A DNA stretch of 44,712 nucleotides from Bacteroidales bacterium (GCA_017453565.1 JAFTEQ010000017.1:1-44712), one strand, 5' to 3'. Numbered from the stretch's first letter, positions 32,019 through 41,545 are shown. Notes: generated by a model from the letters alone, not told the origin. Numbers and translations are program-made.

Positions 32019-32804
32019 ATGGAGCAACTGAAGGTCATCAAGGTGGGCGGAGCCGTGCTGGAAGATGGCGTGGCGCAGCGCTCTTTCCTGAAGCGTTTCG
32101 CCGCGCTTCCCGGGAAGAAACTGCTGGTGCACGGCGGCGGCCGGAGCGCCTCGGCGCTCGCAGCCCGGCTGGGGCTGCCGGCCCGCTTTGCGGGCGGCCG
32201 CCGCCTTACCGACGCGGCAACGCTCGACCTGGTGACCATGGTCTACGGCGGGCGGGTGAACCGCGGCCTGGTGGCCGCGTTGCAAGGCCTGGGCGTGAAC
32301 GCCCTGGGCCTTTGCGGCGCCGATGCCGGCTGCATCCGCGCCACCCGCCGCCCGCCTGTATTCGTCGCCTCAGAAGATCGCGAAATTGACTATGGTTTCG
32401 TAGGGGACATTTCCTACGTGAATGCTCCCTTCCTCTCCGGCCTTCTGGAGCAGGGGCTCGTCCCGGTGCTCGCCCCGCTCAGCTGGGACGGATCGGGCGG
32501 CCTGTTCAATACCAACGCCGATACGGTGGCCTCGGCTGTGGCCGTGGCCCTCTCGGCACACTATGAAGTAGAACTGCTCTTCTGCTTCGAGAAGAATGGA
32601 GTCTTGCTCCGGCCCGACGATCCCTCCAGCCTCATTCCCGAGCTCTCCAAGGCCCATTTTGAGGAATTGGTGACGGAAGGCGTCGTGTCGGGCGGCATGC
32701 TCCCCAAATTGGAAAACGCTTTTACCGCCGTGGAAAACGGGGTGCGCGCCGTGCGCATCACTTCCGCGGAAGACCTGCAGGGAGGCACGCTCATCCATGG
32801 ATAA
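32019..32804 (+). CDS. argB: N-acylglutamate kinase ArgB
   Basis: A 261-residue amino-acid kinase that phosphorylates N-acylglutamate. The glycine loops are KVGGAVLED near residue 6 and LLVHGGGRSASALAARLG near 32. FNTNADTVASAVAVAL (about 168-183) and GGMLPKLENAFTAVENGV (about 227-244) carry the Asn/Asp and Lys used in catalysis. It starts 1 base after the argF' TAG. There is no N-terminal extension of the arginine-sensitive hexameric type, so feedback control through ArgB is unlikely. Confidence 0.94.
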   Translation: MEQLKVIKVGGAVLEDGVAQRSFLKRFAALPGKKLLVHGGGRSASALAARLGLPARFAGGRRLTDAATLDLVTMVYGGRVNRGLVAALQGLGVNALGLCGADAGCIRATRRPPVFVASEDREIDYGFVGDISYVNAPFLSGLLEQGLVPVLAPLSWDGSGGLFNTNADTVASAVAVALSAHYEVELLFCFEKNGVLLRPDDPSSLIPELSKAHFEELVTEGVVSGGMLPKLENAFTAVENGVRAVRITSAEDLQGGTLIHG

Positions 32805-33861
32805 ACTCTTACAGATGCTGGTGGGCATTCCTTCGCCCAGCCGTGCAGAGGGGCCCGCAGTGGATGCCCTTCAGGCATGGATGCAGGAGCATGGCCTCGT
32901 ACCCCGTCGCGTGGGCAACAATCTATGGTGTTATTCGCCCTGTACGGGCAAACACGCCTCGGATGCATCGCATAAGCCGCTCCTGCTGCTCAACGCCCAT
33001 ATCGATACCGTGCGTCCCGCTTCCGGATGGACGCATGACCCTTTCACCCTCAGCCGCGAGGCGGAGCGTCTGTATGGTCTTGGCACCGGGGATGACGGTG
33101 CCTCGCTGGTTTGTCTGCTCCATGCTTTCCTGCAGCTGAAAGAAAGCGAACAGCCCTACAGGCTCGTATTCTCGGCCACGGCCGAGGAAGAAGTGAGCGG
33201 CGCAGGCGGCATAGAAGCGGCTCTTGCCGATATGGAGGCGCAACTGGGGCCCGTGTCCTTCGGAATCGTGGGCGAACCAACCTGCATGCGTCTTGCCGTG
33301 GCGGAACGGGGACTCATGGTGCTCGACTGCGAGGCGCAGGGGAAAAGCGGTCATGCCGCCCATGATGAAGGCGTCAACGCTATCTATGAGGCCCTGGCCG
33401 ACATTGAATGGCTGCGTAGCCTGCGTCTGCCCAAAGTCTCCGATGTCCTGGGTTCCGTGCGCGTGAACGTAACCATGATCGATGCAGGCACCCAGCACAA
33501 CGTGGTCCCCGACCGCTGTCATTTCGTGGTTGATGTCCGTTCCAACGGGCTCTATACCAATGAAGAACTGTTGAAACTGATACAGGAGTCGCTACATGCC
33601 TGCGTAAAGGCCCGCTCCACGCGGCTCGGCAGTTCGCACCTCGACGAGACGCATCCCGTCGCGCTCCGTGCCCGGGAACTGGGCTTCGAATCCTTCGGCT
33701 CGCCAACAACCTCCAACCAGGCGCTTGTACGTTTCCCCACGGTCAAGATCGGTCCCGGCGATTCCGCACGTTCCCATACGGCCGACGAATACGTGACGCT
33801 CGAGGAGCTTCAGGCTGGCCTGGAAGGCTATCTACGACTGCTGGACGGTCTTATAATCTAA
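32797..33861 (+). CDS. argE: M20-family N-acyl-citrulline/ornithine deacylase ArgE
   Basis: A 354-residue zinc hydrolase of the ArgE/DapE/ACY1 family. Metal ligands are the His and Asp of NAHIDTVRP, the Asp of GTGDDGAS, the Glu pair of TAEEEVSGAGG and a Glu in VGEPTCMRLAVAERG; GHAAHD begins the dimerisation lid. In the argF' pathway it should remove the acyl group after carbamoylation, giving citrulline. The start overlaps the argB end by 8 bases. Confidence 0.92.
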   Translation: MDKLLQMLVGIPSPSRAEGPAVDALQAWMQEHGLVPRRVGNNLWCYSPCTGKHASDASHKPLLLLNAHIDTVRPASGWTHDPFTLSREAERLYGLGTGDDGASLVCLLHAFLQLKESEQPYRLVFSATAEEEVSGAGGIEAALADMEAQLGPVSFGIVGEPTCMRLAVAERGLMVLDCEAQGKSGHAAHDEGVNAIYEALADIEWLRSLRLPKVSDVLGSVRVNVTMIDAGTQHNVVPDRCHFVVDVRSNGLYTNEELLKLIQESLHACVKARSTRLGSSHLDETHPVALRARELGFESFGSPTTSNQALVRFPTVKIGPGDSARSHTADEYVTLEELQAGLEGYLRLLDGLII

Positions 33862-33872
33862 TTCTTCAGCTT

Positions 33873-35222
33873 ATGGCAAAGAACAAACTCTGGGACAAAG
33901 GTTTCAGTATCGACGAAAAGATAGAGAGATTCACGGTAGGCAAGGATCGCAGTCTCGACCTGCTCCTGGCGCCCTGGGACATCCTGGGTACGCTGGCGCA
34001 CGTACGCATGCTCACTTCTGTCGGTCTGCTCTCCAAAGACGAGTTGGCCCGCCTGCAGCCTGCGCTCAGATCGCTTTATGTCCAGGCACGGGAGGGAAAA
34101 CTGCTCATCGAAGACGATGTGGAAGACATCCATTCCCAGGTGGAACTGCTGCTCACACGTGAGCTCGGTGAACTGGGCAAGAAGGTGCATACCGGGCGAT
34201 CCCGCAACGACCAGGTCCTCGTCGACCTGAAACTCTTCTCCCGTGCCGCCATTGAGAAGACCGTTCATCGGGTGGAAGCCTTGTTTCGTCTGTTCCAGCG
34301 GCGCAGCGAGGAGAACAAGGAGGTCCTGATGCCCGGTTACACGCACCTGCAGGTGGCCATGCCTTCCTCGTTCGGACTCTGGTTCGGCGCCTGGGCCGAG
34401 GCCCTGTCGGACGATATGCACATGATGGTCGCCGCCTGGAAACTGTGCAACCGCAATCCTTTGGGCTCGGCCGCCGGTTACGGCTCTTCGGCACCGCTCA
34501 ACCGCAGTCTCACCACGCGCCTGCTCGGTTTCGAGAAAATGGACTGGAACAGCATCTGCGCCCAGCTATCCCGCGGCAAGACCGAATGGACCGTGGCCTC
34601 GGCCTACGCCTCTATTGCCGCCACCTTGGCACGTTTCGCCGCTGACTGCTGCCTCTACGGCAGCCAGAACTTCGGCTTCGTGCGCCTTCCGCGGGAACTC
34701 ACCACCGGTTCCAGCATCATGCCGCACAAGAAGAACCCCGACGTGTTCGAACTGCTCCGGGCCCATTTCAACCGCATCGCAGCCGTTCCCGAGAGCATCC
34801 GCAGCATCACCGCTAATCTGCCATCGGGCTACTTCCGCGACATGCAGCTGCTCAAGGAACTCTACCTTCCGCTCTTCGCCGAGATGGACGACTGCCTCGA
34901 TATCGCCCTCTTTGCCGTGGAGCATTTGGAAGTGGTGGACGGCCTCATGAACAATCCGCTCTATGCCACGGCGTTCAGCGTGGAGGAAGTCAACCGTCTG
35001 GTGCGCGAAGAAGGCGTTCCCTTCCGCGAGGCCTACAGGAAGGCCGGGGAGGCCATCGAGGCGGGATCCTTCAAATTCAATGGCAAACTGCACCATACGC
35101 ACGAAGGCTCGATCGGCAATCTCGCCAACGACGAAATTGCAGCATCCCTGCTGCGGACACTTGCTGACTTCGATTTCTCTGGGGTACACGGGGCGCTGGA
35201 CGCGCTCCTGAAAGGGGATTAA
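33873..35222 (+). CDS. argH: Argininosuccinate lyase ArgH
   Basis: A 449-residue lyase of the fumarase/aspartase superfamily releasing arginine and fumarate. KKVHTGRSRNDQVLVDLKLFSR is near residue 103, and the mobile signature loop TGSSIMPHKKNPDVFE near 279 holds the catalytic Ser. The end is typical of ArgH without a fused acyltransferase. It is the last gene of the arginine operon, and its stop overlaps that of the convergent tdh gene. Confidence 0.96.
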   Translation: MAKNKLWDKGFSIDEKIERFTVGKDRSLDLLLAPWDILGTLAHVRMLTSVGLLSKDELARLQPALRSLYVQAREGKLLIEDDVEDIHSQVELLLTRELGELGKKVHTGRSRNDQVLVDLKLFSRAAIEKTVHRVEALFRLFQRRSEENKEVLMPGYTHLQVAMPSSFGLWFGAWAEALSDDMHMMVAAWKLCNRNPLGSAAGYGSSAPLNRSLTTRLLGFEKMDWNSICAQLSRGKTEWTVASAYASIAATLARFAADCCLYGSQNFGFVRLPRELTTGSSIMPHKKNPDVFELLRAHFNRIAAVPESIRSITANLPSGYFRDMQLLKELYLPLFAEMDDCLDIALFAVEHLEVVDGLMNNPLYATAFSVEEVNRLVREEGVPFREAYRKAGEAIEAGSFKFNGKLHHTHEGSIGNLANDEIAASLLRTLADFDFSGVHGALDALLKGD

Positions 35223-36184
35223 GCCTTTTCCGCCGCAAATTTTTCCTTCAGGTGCCGGATCATGTCGCGGGTCATGGATTCCAGGTTGTACGAAGGACTC
35301 CAACCCCATTCTTTGCGGGCGCAGACGTCATCCATCCGGTTAGGCCAGCTGTCGGCTATGGCCTGGCGCACCGGGTCTACCTCATAACGCATCTTGAACC
35401 CGGGAATGTGCCGGCAGATGGCCTCGCGGATCTCCTCGGGGTCGAAACTCATCGATGCGATGTTGAAGGCATTGCGATGCACGAGGTAACGGGGATCGGC
35501 CTCCATAAGGTTGATGGCCGCCTTGAGGGCGTCGGGCATGTACATCATGTCCATGTAGGTCCCGTAGGCGATGGGGCAGACGAATTCTTCACCTTTCACT
35601 GCGGCATAGTAGATTTCCACTGCATAGTCCGTGGTGCCGCCTCCAGGCAGGGTCTTGTAGGAAATGAGGCCCGGGAAGCGCACCGAACGGGTGTCGACGC
35701 CGTATTTATGGAAGTAATAGTCCGAAAGGAGCTCGGTGGCCACCTTGGTTACGCCGTACATGGAAGTGGGCCGCTGGATGGTGTCCTGGGGGGTGTTGTC
35801 GCGGGGCGTGTCAGGCCCGAAGGAACCGATGCTCGAGGGCGTGAACACGGCGCAGCGCTTCTCACGTGCAATTTCCAGGATGTTGATGAGCCCGTTCATC
35901 TGAATGTCCCAGGCCTTCAGAGGCAGCCTTTCCGCCGTAGCCGACAGGAGGGCCGCCAGGTTGTAGATGGTGTCGATATCGTACTTGTCGACGATCTCGG
36001 CGATCTGGTGGGGACTGCACACGTTGGCAATCTCGGCGGGACCGCTCTCCAGCAGGTCTCCCTTGGGTTCCGCGCCCGGAATGTAACCGGCCACGACGCA
36101 TCCCTGGTGATAGACCTTGCGGAGTTTCATGGTGAGTTCCGACCCGATCTGGCCGGTGGCCCCGATTACGAGAATGTTCTTCAT
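35219..36184 (-). CDS. tdh: L-threonine 3-dehydrogenase, epimerase-like (short-chain) type
   Basis: A 321-residue SDR-fold enzyme. The NAD site is VIGATGQIGSELT at the start, and the catalytic pair is in SMYGVTKVATELL. FPGLISYKTLPGGGTTDYAVEIYY and AYGTYMDMMYMPDAL match the UDP-galactose-epimerase-like threonine dehydrogenase group. It oxidises threonine to 2-amino-3-ketobutyrate, which the divergently encoded Kbl splits to glycine and acetyl-CoA. ATG at 36184 is chosen because the promoter lies just upstream; a longer frame to 36283 runs through the promoter region into kbl. Confidence 0.92.
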   Translation of the reverse strand: MKNILVIGATGQIGSELTMKLRKVYHQGCVVAGYIPGAEPKGDLLESGPAEIANVCSPHQIAEIVDKYDIDTIYNLAALLSATAERLPLKAWDIQMNGLINILEIAREKRCAVFTPSSIGSFGPDTPRDNTPQDTIQRPTSMYGVTKVATELLSDYYFHKYGVDTRSVRFPGLISYKTLPGGGTTDYAVEIYYAAVKGEEFVCPIAYGTYMDMMYMPDALKAAINLMEADPRYLVHRNAFNIASMSFDPEEIREAICRHIPGFKMRYEVDPVRQAIADSWPNRMDDVCARKEWGWSPSYNLESMTRDMIRHLKEKFAAEKA

Positions 36185-36198
36185 TTTGGCGCGCGTTC

Positions 36199-36228
36199 TT
36201 GTTTTGCCCTGCAAAAATACTAAATTTG
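36199..36228 (+). promoter_or_regulatory. Promoter of kbl
   Basis: A TTG at 36199-36201, a 19-base spacer and TAAATTTG at 36221-36228 give a complete Bacteroidota -33/-7 promoter, 34 bases before the kbl ATG. Confidence 0.65.
36212..36219 (-). promoter_or_regulatory. -7 promoter box of tdh
   Basis: TATTTTTG on the minus strand, 27 bases before the tdh ATG. It is inside the spacer of the kbl promoter, so the two cannot be occupied at once. Confidence 0.55.
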
Positions 36229-36262
36229 CAGACACATTGCCCATGTAATTAATAATTGTATT

Positions 36263-37450
36263 ATGTACGGTCCTTTTCAGCAATATTTGAAAGATGAACT
36301 CCGCGCCATCGACGAGGCGGGACTCTACAAGCGTGAACGCACTATCTGCTCGCCTCAGGGGGCGGAAATCACCCTCTCCGACGGCAGCAAGGCGCTCAAC
36401 TTCTGCGCCAACAACTACCTAGGCCTGGCCAATCATCCGCGCCTGATCGAAGCGGCCAAAAAGGCCATGGACGACCGTGGGTACGGGATGTCGTCGGTAC
36501 GCTTCATCTGCGGCAGGCAGGATCTGCATGCCGAGCTGGAAAAGGCCGTGGCGCGTTTCTTCAAGACCGATGACGCCATCCTCTATGCGGCGTGCTTCGA
36601 TGCCAACGGCGGTGTGTTCGAGCCGCTTCTTGGTCCAGAGGACGCCATCATCTCCGACGCGCTCAACCACGCCTCCATCATCGATGGCGTACGTCTCTGC
36701 AAGGCCCAGCGCTACCGCTATGCCAACGCCGACATGGAAGAGCTGGAAAACTGTCTCAAACTGGCCCAGGCCCAGCGTTTCCGCATCATTGTGACTGACG
36801 GTGTTTTCTCTATGGACGGCAACGTGGCGCCTATGGACAAGATCTGCGACCTGGCCGAGCGTTACGGCGCCCTGGTGATGGTGGACGAAAGCCATTCCGC
36901 CGGGGTGGTGGGCGCGACCGGTCACGGCGTTTCGGAACTCTTCGACCTCTACGGCCGTATCGACATCTATACCGGAACCCTCGGCAAGAGCTTCGGTGGT
37001 GCCGTGGGCGGATTTACCGCCGCCCGGCAGGAGATCATCGACATGCTGCGCCAGCGTTCGAGGCCCTATCTCTTCTCCAATTCTCTGCCGCCCATGATCT
37101 GCGCCGCCGGCATCGAGGTGTTCAAGATGATGGAAGAGGGGAGCGAACTGCATGCCCGCCAGCAGGAAAACGTGGCTTATTTCCGCGACAGGATGCTGGC
37201 CGCAGGCTTCGACATCAAGCCCACCCAGTCGGCCATCTGCGCCGTCATGCTCTACGACGCGGCTCTGTCGCAACGCTTTGCCGCGGCCATGGCCGACGAG
37301 GGCATTTTCGTGACGGGCTTTTATTATCCCGTGGTCCCCAAGGGCCAGGCCCGCATCCGCGTCCAGATCTCAGCTGCCCATACCCGGGAGCATCTGGACA
37401 AAGCCATCGCGGCATTCATTAGGGTAGGACGTTGTCTGAATATATTGTAA
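36263..37450 (+). CDS. kbl: 2-amino-3-ketobutyrate CoA ligase (glycine C-acetyltransferase)
   Basis: A 395-residue PLP enzyme of the alpha-oxoamine synthase family. NFCANNYLGLANHPRL near residue 45, GMSSVRFICGRQDLHAELE near 75, and DESHSAGVVGATGHGV near 205 are typical. The PLP Lys is in TGTLGKSFGGAVGG (near 240). It acts after the divergently encoded threonine dehydrogenase. Length and start match the family. Confidence 0.95.
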   Translation: MYGPFQQYLKDELRAIDEAGLYKRERTICSPQGAEITLSDGSKALNFCANNYLGLANHPRLIEAAKKAMDDRGYGMSSVRFICGRQDLHAELEKAVARFFKTDDAILYAACFDANGGVFEPLLGPEDAIISDALNHASIIDGVRLCKAQRYRYANADMEELENCLKLAQAQRFRIIVTDGVFSMDGNVAPMDKICDLAERYGALVMVDESHSAGVVGATGHGVSELFDLYGRIDIYTGTLGKSFGGAVGGFTAARQEIIDMLRQRSRPYLFSNSLPPMICAAGIEVFKMMEEGSELHARQQENVAYFRDRMLAAGFDIKPTQSAICAVMLYDAALSQRFAAAMADEGIFVTGFYYPVVPKGQARIRVQISAAHTREHLDKAIAAFIRVGRCLNIL

Positions 37451-37480
37451 TTGGTTATCCGTTTTAAACAAATATAATAA

Positions 37481-38848
37481 TTATTTGTAAAAGCCGAAAA
37501 ACAGAGCAATGCTTTCCATCCCGGCGAAGAACTGCCGCAGGAGATAGCTCTCGTTGGGGGAGTGAATAGTGTCGCGCTCCAGTCCGAAACCCATCAGCAG
37601 AGGGTCGATGCCCAGGATTTGCTGCATCTCGGCCAGAACGGCGATGCTGCCGCCGCCGCGGCTGGGTACGGGCTCCACGCCGTACACTTCTGCCATGGCG
37701 CGCGATGCAGCCTTGTAGGCCTCGGAGGAAATGGGAATGAGGAAGCCGTCTCCGCCTTCGCATTCTTTCACCTCCACCTTCACGCAGGCGGGAGCGATAT
37801 GTTTGAAATGCTCCGCGAAGAGCGGAGTGATCTCTGCACTGCGCTGATTGGGCACAAGACGCATGGAGATCTTGGCGTGCGCTTCGCTGGGCAGCACGGT
37901 CTTGGCGCCAGCGCCCGTATAGCCGCCCCAGATGCCGCAGACGTCGAGGCAGGGCCGTATGCCCGTGCGTTCCAGGCTGCTGTAGCCTTTTTCGCCGCGC
38001 AGCGCATCCACGCCCAGAAAAGCCTTGTATTCACGCTCGTCGTAGGGGGCGCGGGCCAGCAGTGCGCGGTCTTGGGCGCTTAGTTCCACCACCTGGTCGT
38101 AGAAGCCCGGTACGGTCACGCGCCCGTCGGCGTCGATCAGCGATGCGATCATCTCGCAGAGCACCTGGATGGGATTGGCCACCGCGCCGCCGTAATGTCC
38201 CGAGTGGAGGTCTTTGTTGGGGCCCGTTACTTTTACTTCCAGATAGCTCAGGCCCCGCATGCCGCAGTTGATGGAGGGGACCTTGTCGGAAATCATGGTG
38301 GTGTCGGAAACCAGGCAGACGTCGGCTTTGAGCAGGCCTTTGTGCTCCTTCATCCAGGCCGGCAACGACGGGCTCCCGATCTCTTCCTCACCCTCGAAGA
38401 TGAACTTCACGTTGTGGCGGAGTTTGCCGCTGCGCAGCAGGTATTCAAAGGCCTTGATGTGCATGAAGAGCTGGCCCTTGTCGTCGTTGGCGCCACGCGC
38501 CCAGATGGCGGGCTCGCCGGTGGCAGGATCGTCTGCGATAACGGGATCGAAGGGGTCTGTACGCCATTTTTCAAGGGGTTCCGGCGGCTGCACGTCGTAG
38601 TGGCCATAGACCAGTACGGTGCGGGCCTTGGGGTCCAGGATCTTCTCTCCGTACACGACGGGATTGCCGGCGGTGGGGCAGATTTCCGCCTTGTCGGCGC
38701 CCGCTTCCAGCAGGAGCTCAGTGAGTCGCTGGGCGCAGCGGGTCATATCGGGCTTGTGCTCGGGTTTGGCGCTGATGGAGGGAATGCGGAGCAGGGAAAA
38801 GAGTTCCTGGTAAAAACGCTCCTTGTGCTGTTCAATATAGGCTTTCAT
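37481..38848 (-). CDS. M20-family dipeptidase (CNDP-like)
   Basis: A 455-residue cytosolic zinc peptidase. Metal-binding motifs are VYGHYDVQPPEPLEKW (near residue 79), RGANDDKGQLFMHI and FEGEEEIGSPSLPAW. The lid domain includes DLHSGHYGGAVANP. It resembles bacterial M20 dipeptidases and would split dipeptides released by exported S9-type peptidases. ATG at 38848 was chosen because it follows the S9 stop by 7 bases; an in-frame ATG at 38872 overlaps that gene. No signal peptide is present. Confidence 0.9.
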   Translation of the reverse strand: MKAYIEQHKERFYQELFSLLRIPSISAKPEHKPDMTRCAQRLTELLLEAGADKAEICPTAGNPVVYGEKILDPKARTVLVYGHYDVQPPEPLEKWRTDPFDPVIADDPATGEPAIWARGANDDKGQLFMHIKAFEYLLRSGKLRHNVKFIFEGEEEIGSPSLPAWMKEHKGLLKADVCLVSDTTMISDKVPSINCGMRGLSYLEVKVTGPNKDLHSGHYGGAVANPIQVLCEMIASLIDADGRVTVPGFYDQVVELSAQDRALLARAPYDEREYKAFLGVDALRGEKGYSSLERTGIRPCLDVCGIWGGYTGAGAKTVLPSEAHAKISMRLVPNQRSAEITPLFAEHFKHIAPACVKVEVKECEGGDGFLIPISSEAYKAASRAMAEVYGVEPVPSRGGGSIAVLAEMQQILGIDPLLMGFGLERDTIHSPNESYLLRQFFAGMESIALFFGFYK

Positions 38849-38855
38849 ATTAGGT

Positions 38856-40784
38856 CTAGAGATTGCGTTCAAAATAGTCTGTGACGCTGTCCATCAGGTG
38901 GATGCGCCAGCGCCCGAAAACGTTGTGTTCCGAGCGGGGATAGGGCAGGTAGTCTACGGGAACGCCCTTCTCGATGCAGCGCTGTACGAAACTCAAGCTG
39001 TGCTGCCACACCACCGTCTTGTCTATGGCGCCCTGGCAGATGAGCAGACGCCCGCGCAGACGCTCCGCCTTGTCGAGCAGGGAAGTCTGCGCAAAGCCCT
39101 CGGGATTGGTCTCCGGGGTGTCCATATAGCGTTCGCCGTACATCACTTCATACCATTTCCAGTCGATCACCGGACCGCCCGCAACGCCTGCCTTGAACAC
39201 GTCGGGGTGTTCGGTCATAAGGGTGATGGTCATGAAGCCGCCGTAACTCCATCCGTGTACACCAACGCGCTCCTTATCGACCCAGGGCTGGCTCCTGAGC
39301 CAGTTCACGCCCACCATCTGGTCGGCGGCCTCGGCTTGTCCGCAGCGGCGGTTGATGGCCTTTTCGAAAGCGGCGCCCCGGTTCGACGTGCCCCGGTTGT
39401 CCTGCACCCAGACCACGTAGCCGCGCTGGGCCATGAGCATTTCCCAGGGACGGATGCCGCCCAGCCAGCTGTCGTGCACCATCTGCGAATGTGGTCCGCC
39501 GTAGACGTAGACGATGACGGGGTATTTCTTGTCGGGGTTGAAATTCAGGGGTTTGTAGAGGCGGTAGTAGTTCTCGAACTGCCCGTCGGCAGAGGGGATG
39601 CTACCCAGTTCCATGCTGCAGGCGGCGTAGTCTGCGAGCGGGTCGGCGGGCTCGAAGAGCGTGCGTTCCACCGTGCCGTCGCAGCGGCGCAGCACGGTCT
39701 TGCCCGGATCGGAAAAACTGCTCCAGAGGTCGAGGAAACGGGTTTTGTCGGGGCTGAGCTGCACCTGGTGCCAGCCCGGCTCTGCGGTCAGGCGTTCGGG
39801 CTTGGGGAAACGGAAGGCCTGCAGGTTCCTGCCGGGCTTTACCGCAATGCGGAACAGATGGTTCTGGATGGGGGAGACTTCGGCTGAAGTGTAGTAGACG
39901 TAGTGTCCGTCGTTGCCGAGATAAGCCACGTCCGCGTTCACTTCCGTGAGTCGTCGCACGCCGCCCAGGGTGTCGCAGAGGTAGAGGTTGCGCCAGCCGT
40001 CGCGGTTGTCGGTGCGGTAGATGAATTCGTAGCGGCCTTCCAGGAAGCGGACCGGGTCCTGGGGTTCCACCCAGGCGGGGTTCTCCTCACGCAGCAGGGT
40101 GCGCACGAAACGTCCGTCATCGCTGCGGTACATGTTGAGCGCCATGTGGTGTTGCGCGCGGTCGAGCACCTGCAGCAGGATGTAGCGGTCGTCGGGCGAC
40201 CAGCTCACGCCGCAGAGATAGCGCTCGTCGTCGAATTCCGTGGGGACGATGGTGGTGAGCACGCGCCCCAGGGTGTCGCAGATGCAGAGGCTGAGCCGTT
40301 CCGACGCCATCCCGTTCATGGGGTAGCGGATCTGTTCGAGGCTGCCCGTGCGGGTGCTGATATCGAGCAGGGGAAAGAGCGTGACGGCCCTTTCGTCCTT
40401 GCGGTACACGGCGAGCCGGTCGCCTTTGTTGGAGGGGAAGACGCCGCCGCCAATGCCGAATTCGTTGCGCGAGACGCCCTCACCATACACGATACCCTCG
40501 CTTCCTTGCGGCAGTTTCCATTTGCGGGGCGCGAGCGCATCGGGCCTCTCTTCCGTAATGTCGTGCCCGCCTTTCCAGAAGAAGGCTTTCCGTTCCGGGA
40601 TGGCCTTGCGGCTCAGCACGGCTTCTTCCATGTTGAACAGTTTTCCGCCGGGATTGCGTTCCGGCAGGGTCCTCAGCACCCTGGTTTGCACCGCCTGGGC
40701 CGTCGCGGACGGGGCGCCCGCCGCCAGGCTCAGCAACAGGGACAGCGTCGCCACCACGGGCACCGGCCGGACATCGCTACTCAT
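38856..40784 (-). CDS. Secreted S9-family (DPP4-like) peptidase
   Basis: A 642-residue exported serine peptidase. The signal region runs to about SATAQ (residue 30). A beta-propeller (about 60-390) precedes an alpha/beta-hydrolase domain. The nucleophile Ser is in GWSYGGF, the Asp in GAIDKTV and the His in SEHNVFG. The DPP4-type DNRGTSNRG and GGPHSQMV motifs are present. It is somewhat shorter than typical DPP4 (about 700 or more), mainly in the propeller. It probably removes dipeptides from peptides in the periplasm. The ATG overlaps the upstream gene by 8 bases. Confidence 0.9.
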   Translation of the reverse strand: MSSDVRPVPVVATLSLLLSLAAGAPSATAQAVQTRVLRTLPERNPGGKLFNMEEAVLSRKAIPERKAFFWKGGHDITEERPDALAPRKWKLPQGSEGIVYGEGVSRNEFGIGGGVFPSNKGDRLAVYRKDERAVTLFPLLDISTRTGSLEQIRYPMNGMASERLSLCICDTLGRVLTTIVPTEFDDERYLCGVSWSPDDRYILLQVLDRAQHHMALNMYRSDDGRFVRTLLREENPAWVEPQDPVRFLEGRYEFIYRTDNRDGWRNLYLCDTLGGVRRLTEVNADVAYLGNDGHYVYYTSAEVSPIQNHLFRIAVKPGRNLQAFRFPKPERLTAEPGWHQVQLSPDKTRFLDLWSSFSDPGKTVLRRCDGTVERTLFEPADPLADYAACSMELGSIPSADGQFENYYRLYKPLNFNPDKKYPVIVYVYGGPHSQMVHDSWLGGIRPWEMLMAQRGYVVWVQDNRGTSNRGAAFEKAINRRCGQAEAADQMVGVNWLRSQPWVDKERVGVHGWSYGGFMTITLMTEHPDVFKAGVAGGPVIDWKWYEVMYGERYMDTPETNPEGFAQTSLLDKAERLRGRLLICQGAIDKTVVWQHSLSFVQRCIEKGVPVDYLPYPRSEHNVFGRWRIHLMDSVTDYFERNL

Positions 40785-41187
40785 TGGATACGATGGGGAT
40801 GGTGGTGGCGGGTGCGGGTGCCGTGACCGAGAGGATGTCGTCCACGATGTATCGGCTCATGCCTCTCCAGGGCAGGCGGCCGCTGTATTCGCGGTAGTGC
40901 AGTTCCACGTTCTTGCCGCTGCAGCGCATGAGCGAATCGGCGACGGCCTGTTCGGTCACCGAGAAATTGAATTCGTTGGACTGGATACCCGTGCCGCGGT
41001 TGCTGCGGAAGCCTGTGAGGATGAGGCGTCCTTCGTAGGTTTTCCAGACCCATCCTTTGTACACGATCTGGTTGAGTTCACCGGCTTTCACGCCCTCGCC
41101 GAGAACGAAAAAGAACTTGAAATAGATGAAGCCACCCAGGCCCAGTACGAGCAGGACGGTGAAAATGGAGATAATCTTGGCTTTCAT
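40777..41187 (-). CDS. Small membrane-anchored protein of unknown function
   Basis: A 136-residue protein with one N-terminal membrane helix (about residues 5-27) and a soluble part of about 105 residues, probably outside the inner membrane. VWKTYEGRLILTGFRSN resembles a conserved motif in short Bacteroidota proteins that are sometimes mislabelled as 6-phosphogluconate dehydrogenase. No enzyme motif is visible. It is the first gene of an operon with the S9 and M20 peptidases. The ATG at 41187 lies only 6 bases after a -7 box. An upstream in-frame start at 41286 runs into the rpmE2 leader and is rejected. Confidence 0.75.
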   Translation of the reverse strand: MKAKIISIFTVLLVLGLGGFIYFKFFFVLGEGVKAGELNQIVYKGWVWKTYEGRLILTGFRSNRGTGIQSNEFNFSVTEQAVADSLMRCSGKNVELHYREYSGRLPWRGMSRYIVDDILSVTAPAPATTIPIVSNE

Positions 41188-41193
41188 AACACG

Positions 41194-41201
41194 CAAATAT
41201 A
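41194..41201 (-). promoter_or_regulatory. -7 promoter box directly before the small anchored protein
   Basis: TATATTTG on the minus strand, ending 6 bases before the ATG, so the transcript would be nearly or fully leaderless. Confidence 0.5.
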
Positions 41202-41212
41202 ATGAATCCCGC

Positions 41213-41242
41213 TTGCAAAATAAATATTTTGGTGTAAATTTG
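41213..41242 (+). promoter_or_regulatory. Promoter of rpmE2
   Basis: TTG at 41213-41215, a 19-base AT-rich spacer and TAAATTTG at 41235-41242, 26 bases before the ATG. It is one of the best-formed promoters in the window, as expected for a ribosomal protein gene. Confidence 0.7.
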
Positions 41243-41268
41243 CGCCCGATTTCTAACACAACATTGCA

Positions 41269-41520
41269 ATGAAAAAAGGAATCCATCCCGAAACCTACCG
41301 TCTTGTAGCTTTCAAGGATATGTCAAACGACGACCTGTTCATCACCCGCTCCTGCGCTACCACGAAGGAGACCATTACCGTGGAGGGTGTTGAATATCCG
41401 CTCGTGAAGGTGGAAATCTCCAACACTTCCCACCCGTTCTACACCGGCAAGACCAAGATTGTCGACACCGCCGGCCGCGTTGATATGTTCTACCAGAGAT
41501 ACAAGGCCCGCAAGAAGTAA
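41269..41520 (+). CDS. rpmE2: 50S ribosomal protein L31, type B
   Basis: An 83-residue ribosomal protein starting [18 protein letters not shown], with the type B features [24 protein letters not shown] and YQRYKARKK. The zinc-binding Cys set of type A L31 is absent. It has its own promoter and a strong terminator. Confidence 0.97.
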   Translation: MKKGIHPETYRLVAFKDMSNDDLFITRSCATTKETITVEGVEYPLVKVEISNTSHPFYTGKTKIVDTAGRVDMFYQRYKARKK

Positions 41521-41545
41521 TTCCTGCGGTTTGCATAGGAAAAGA

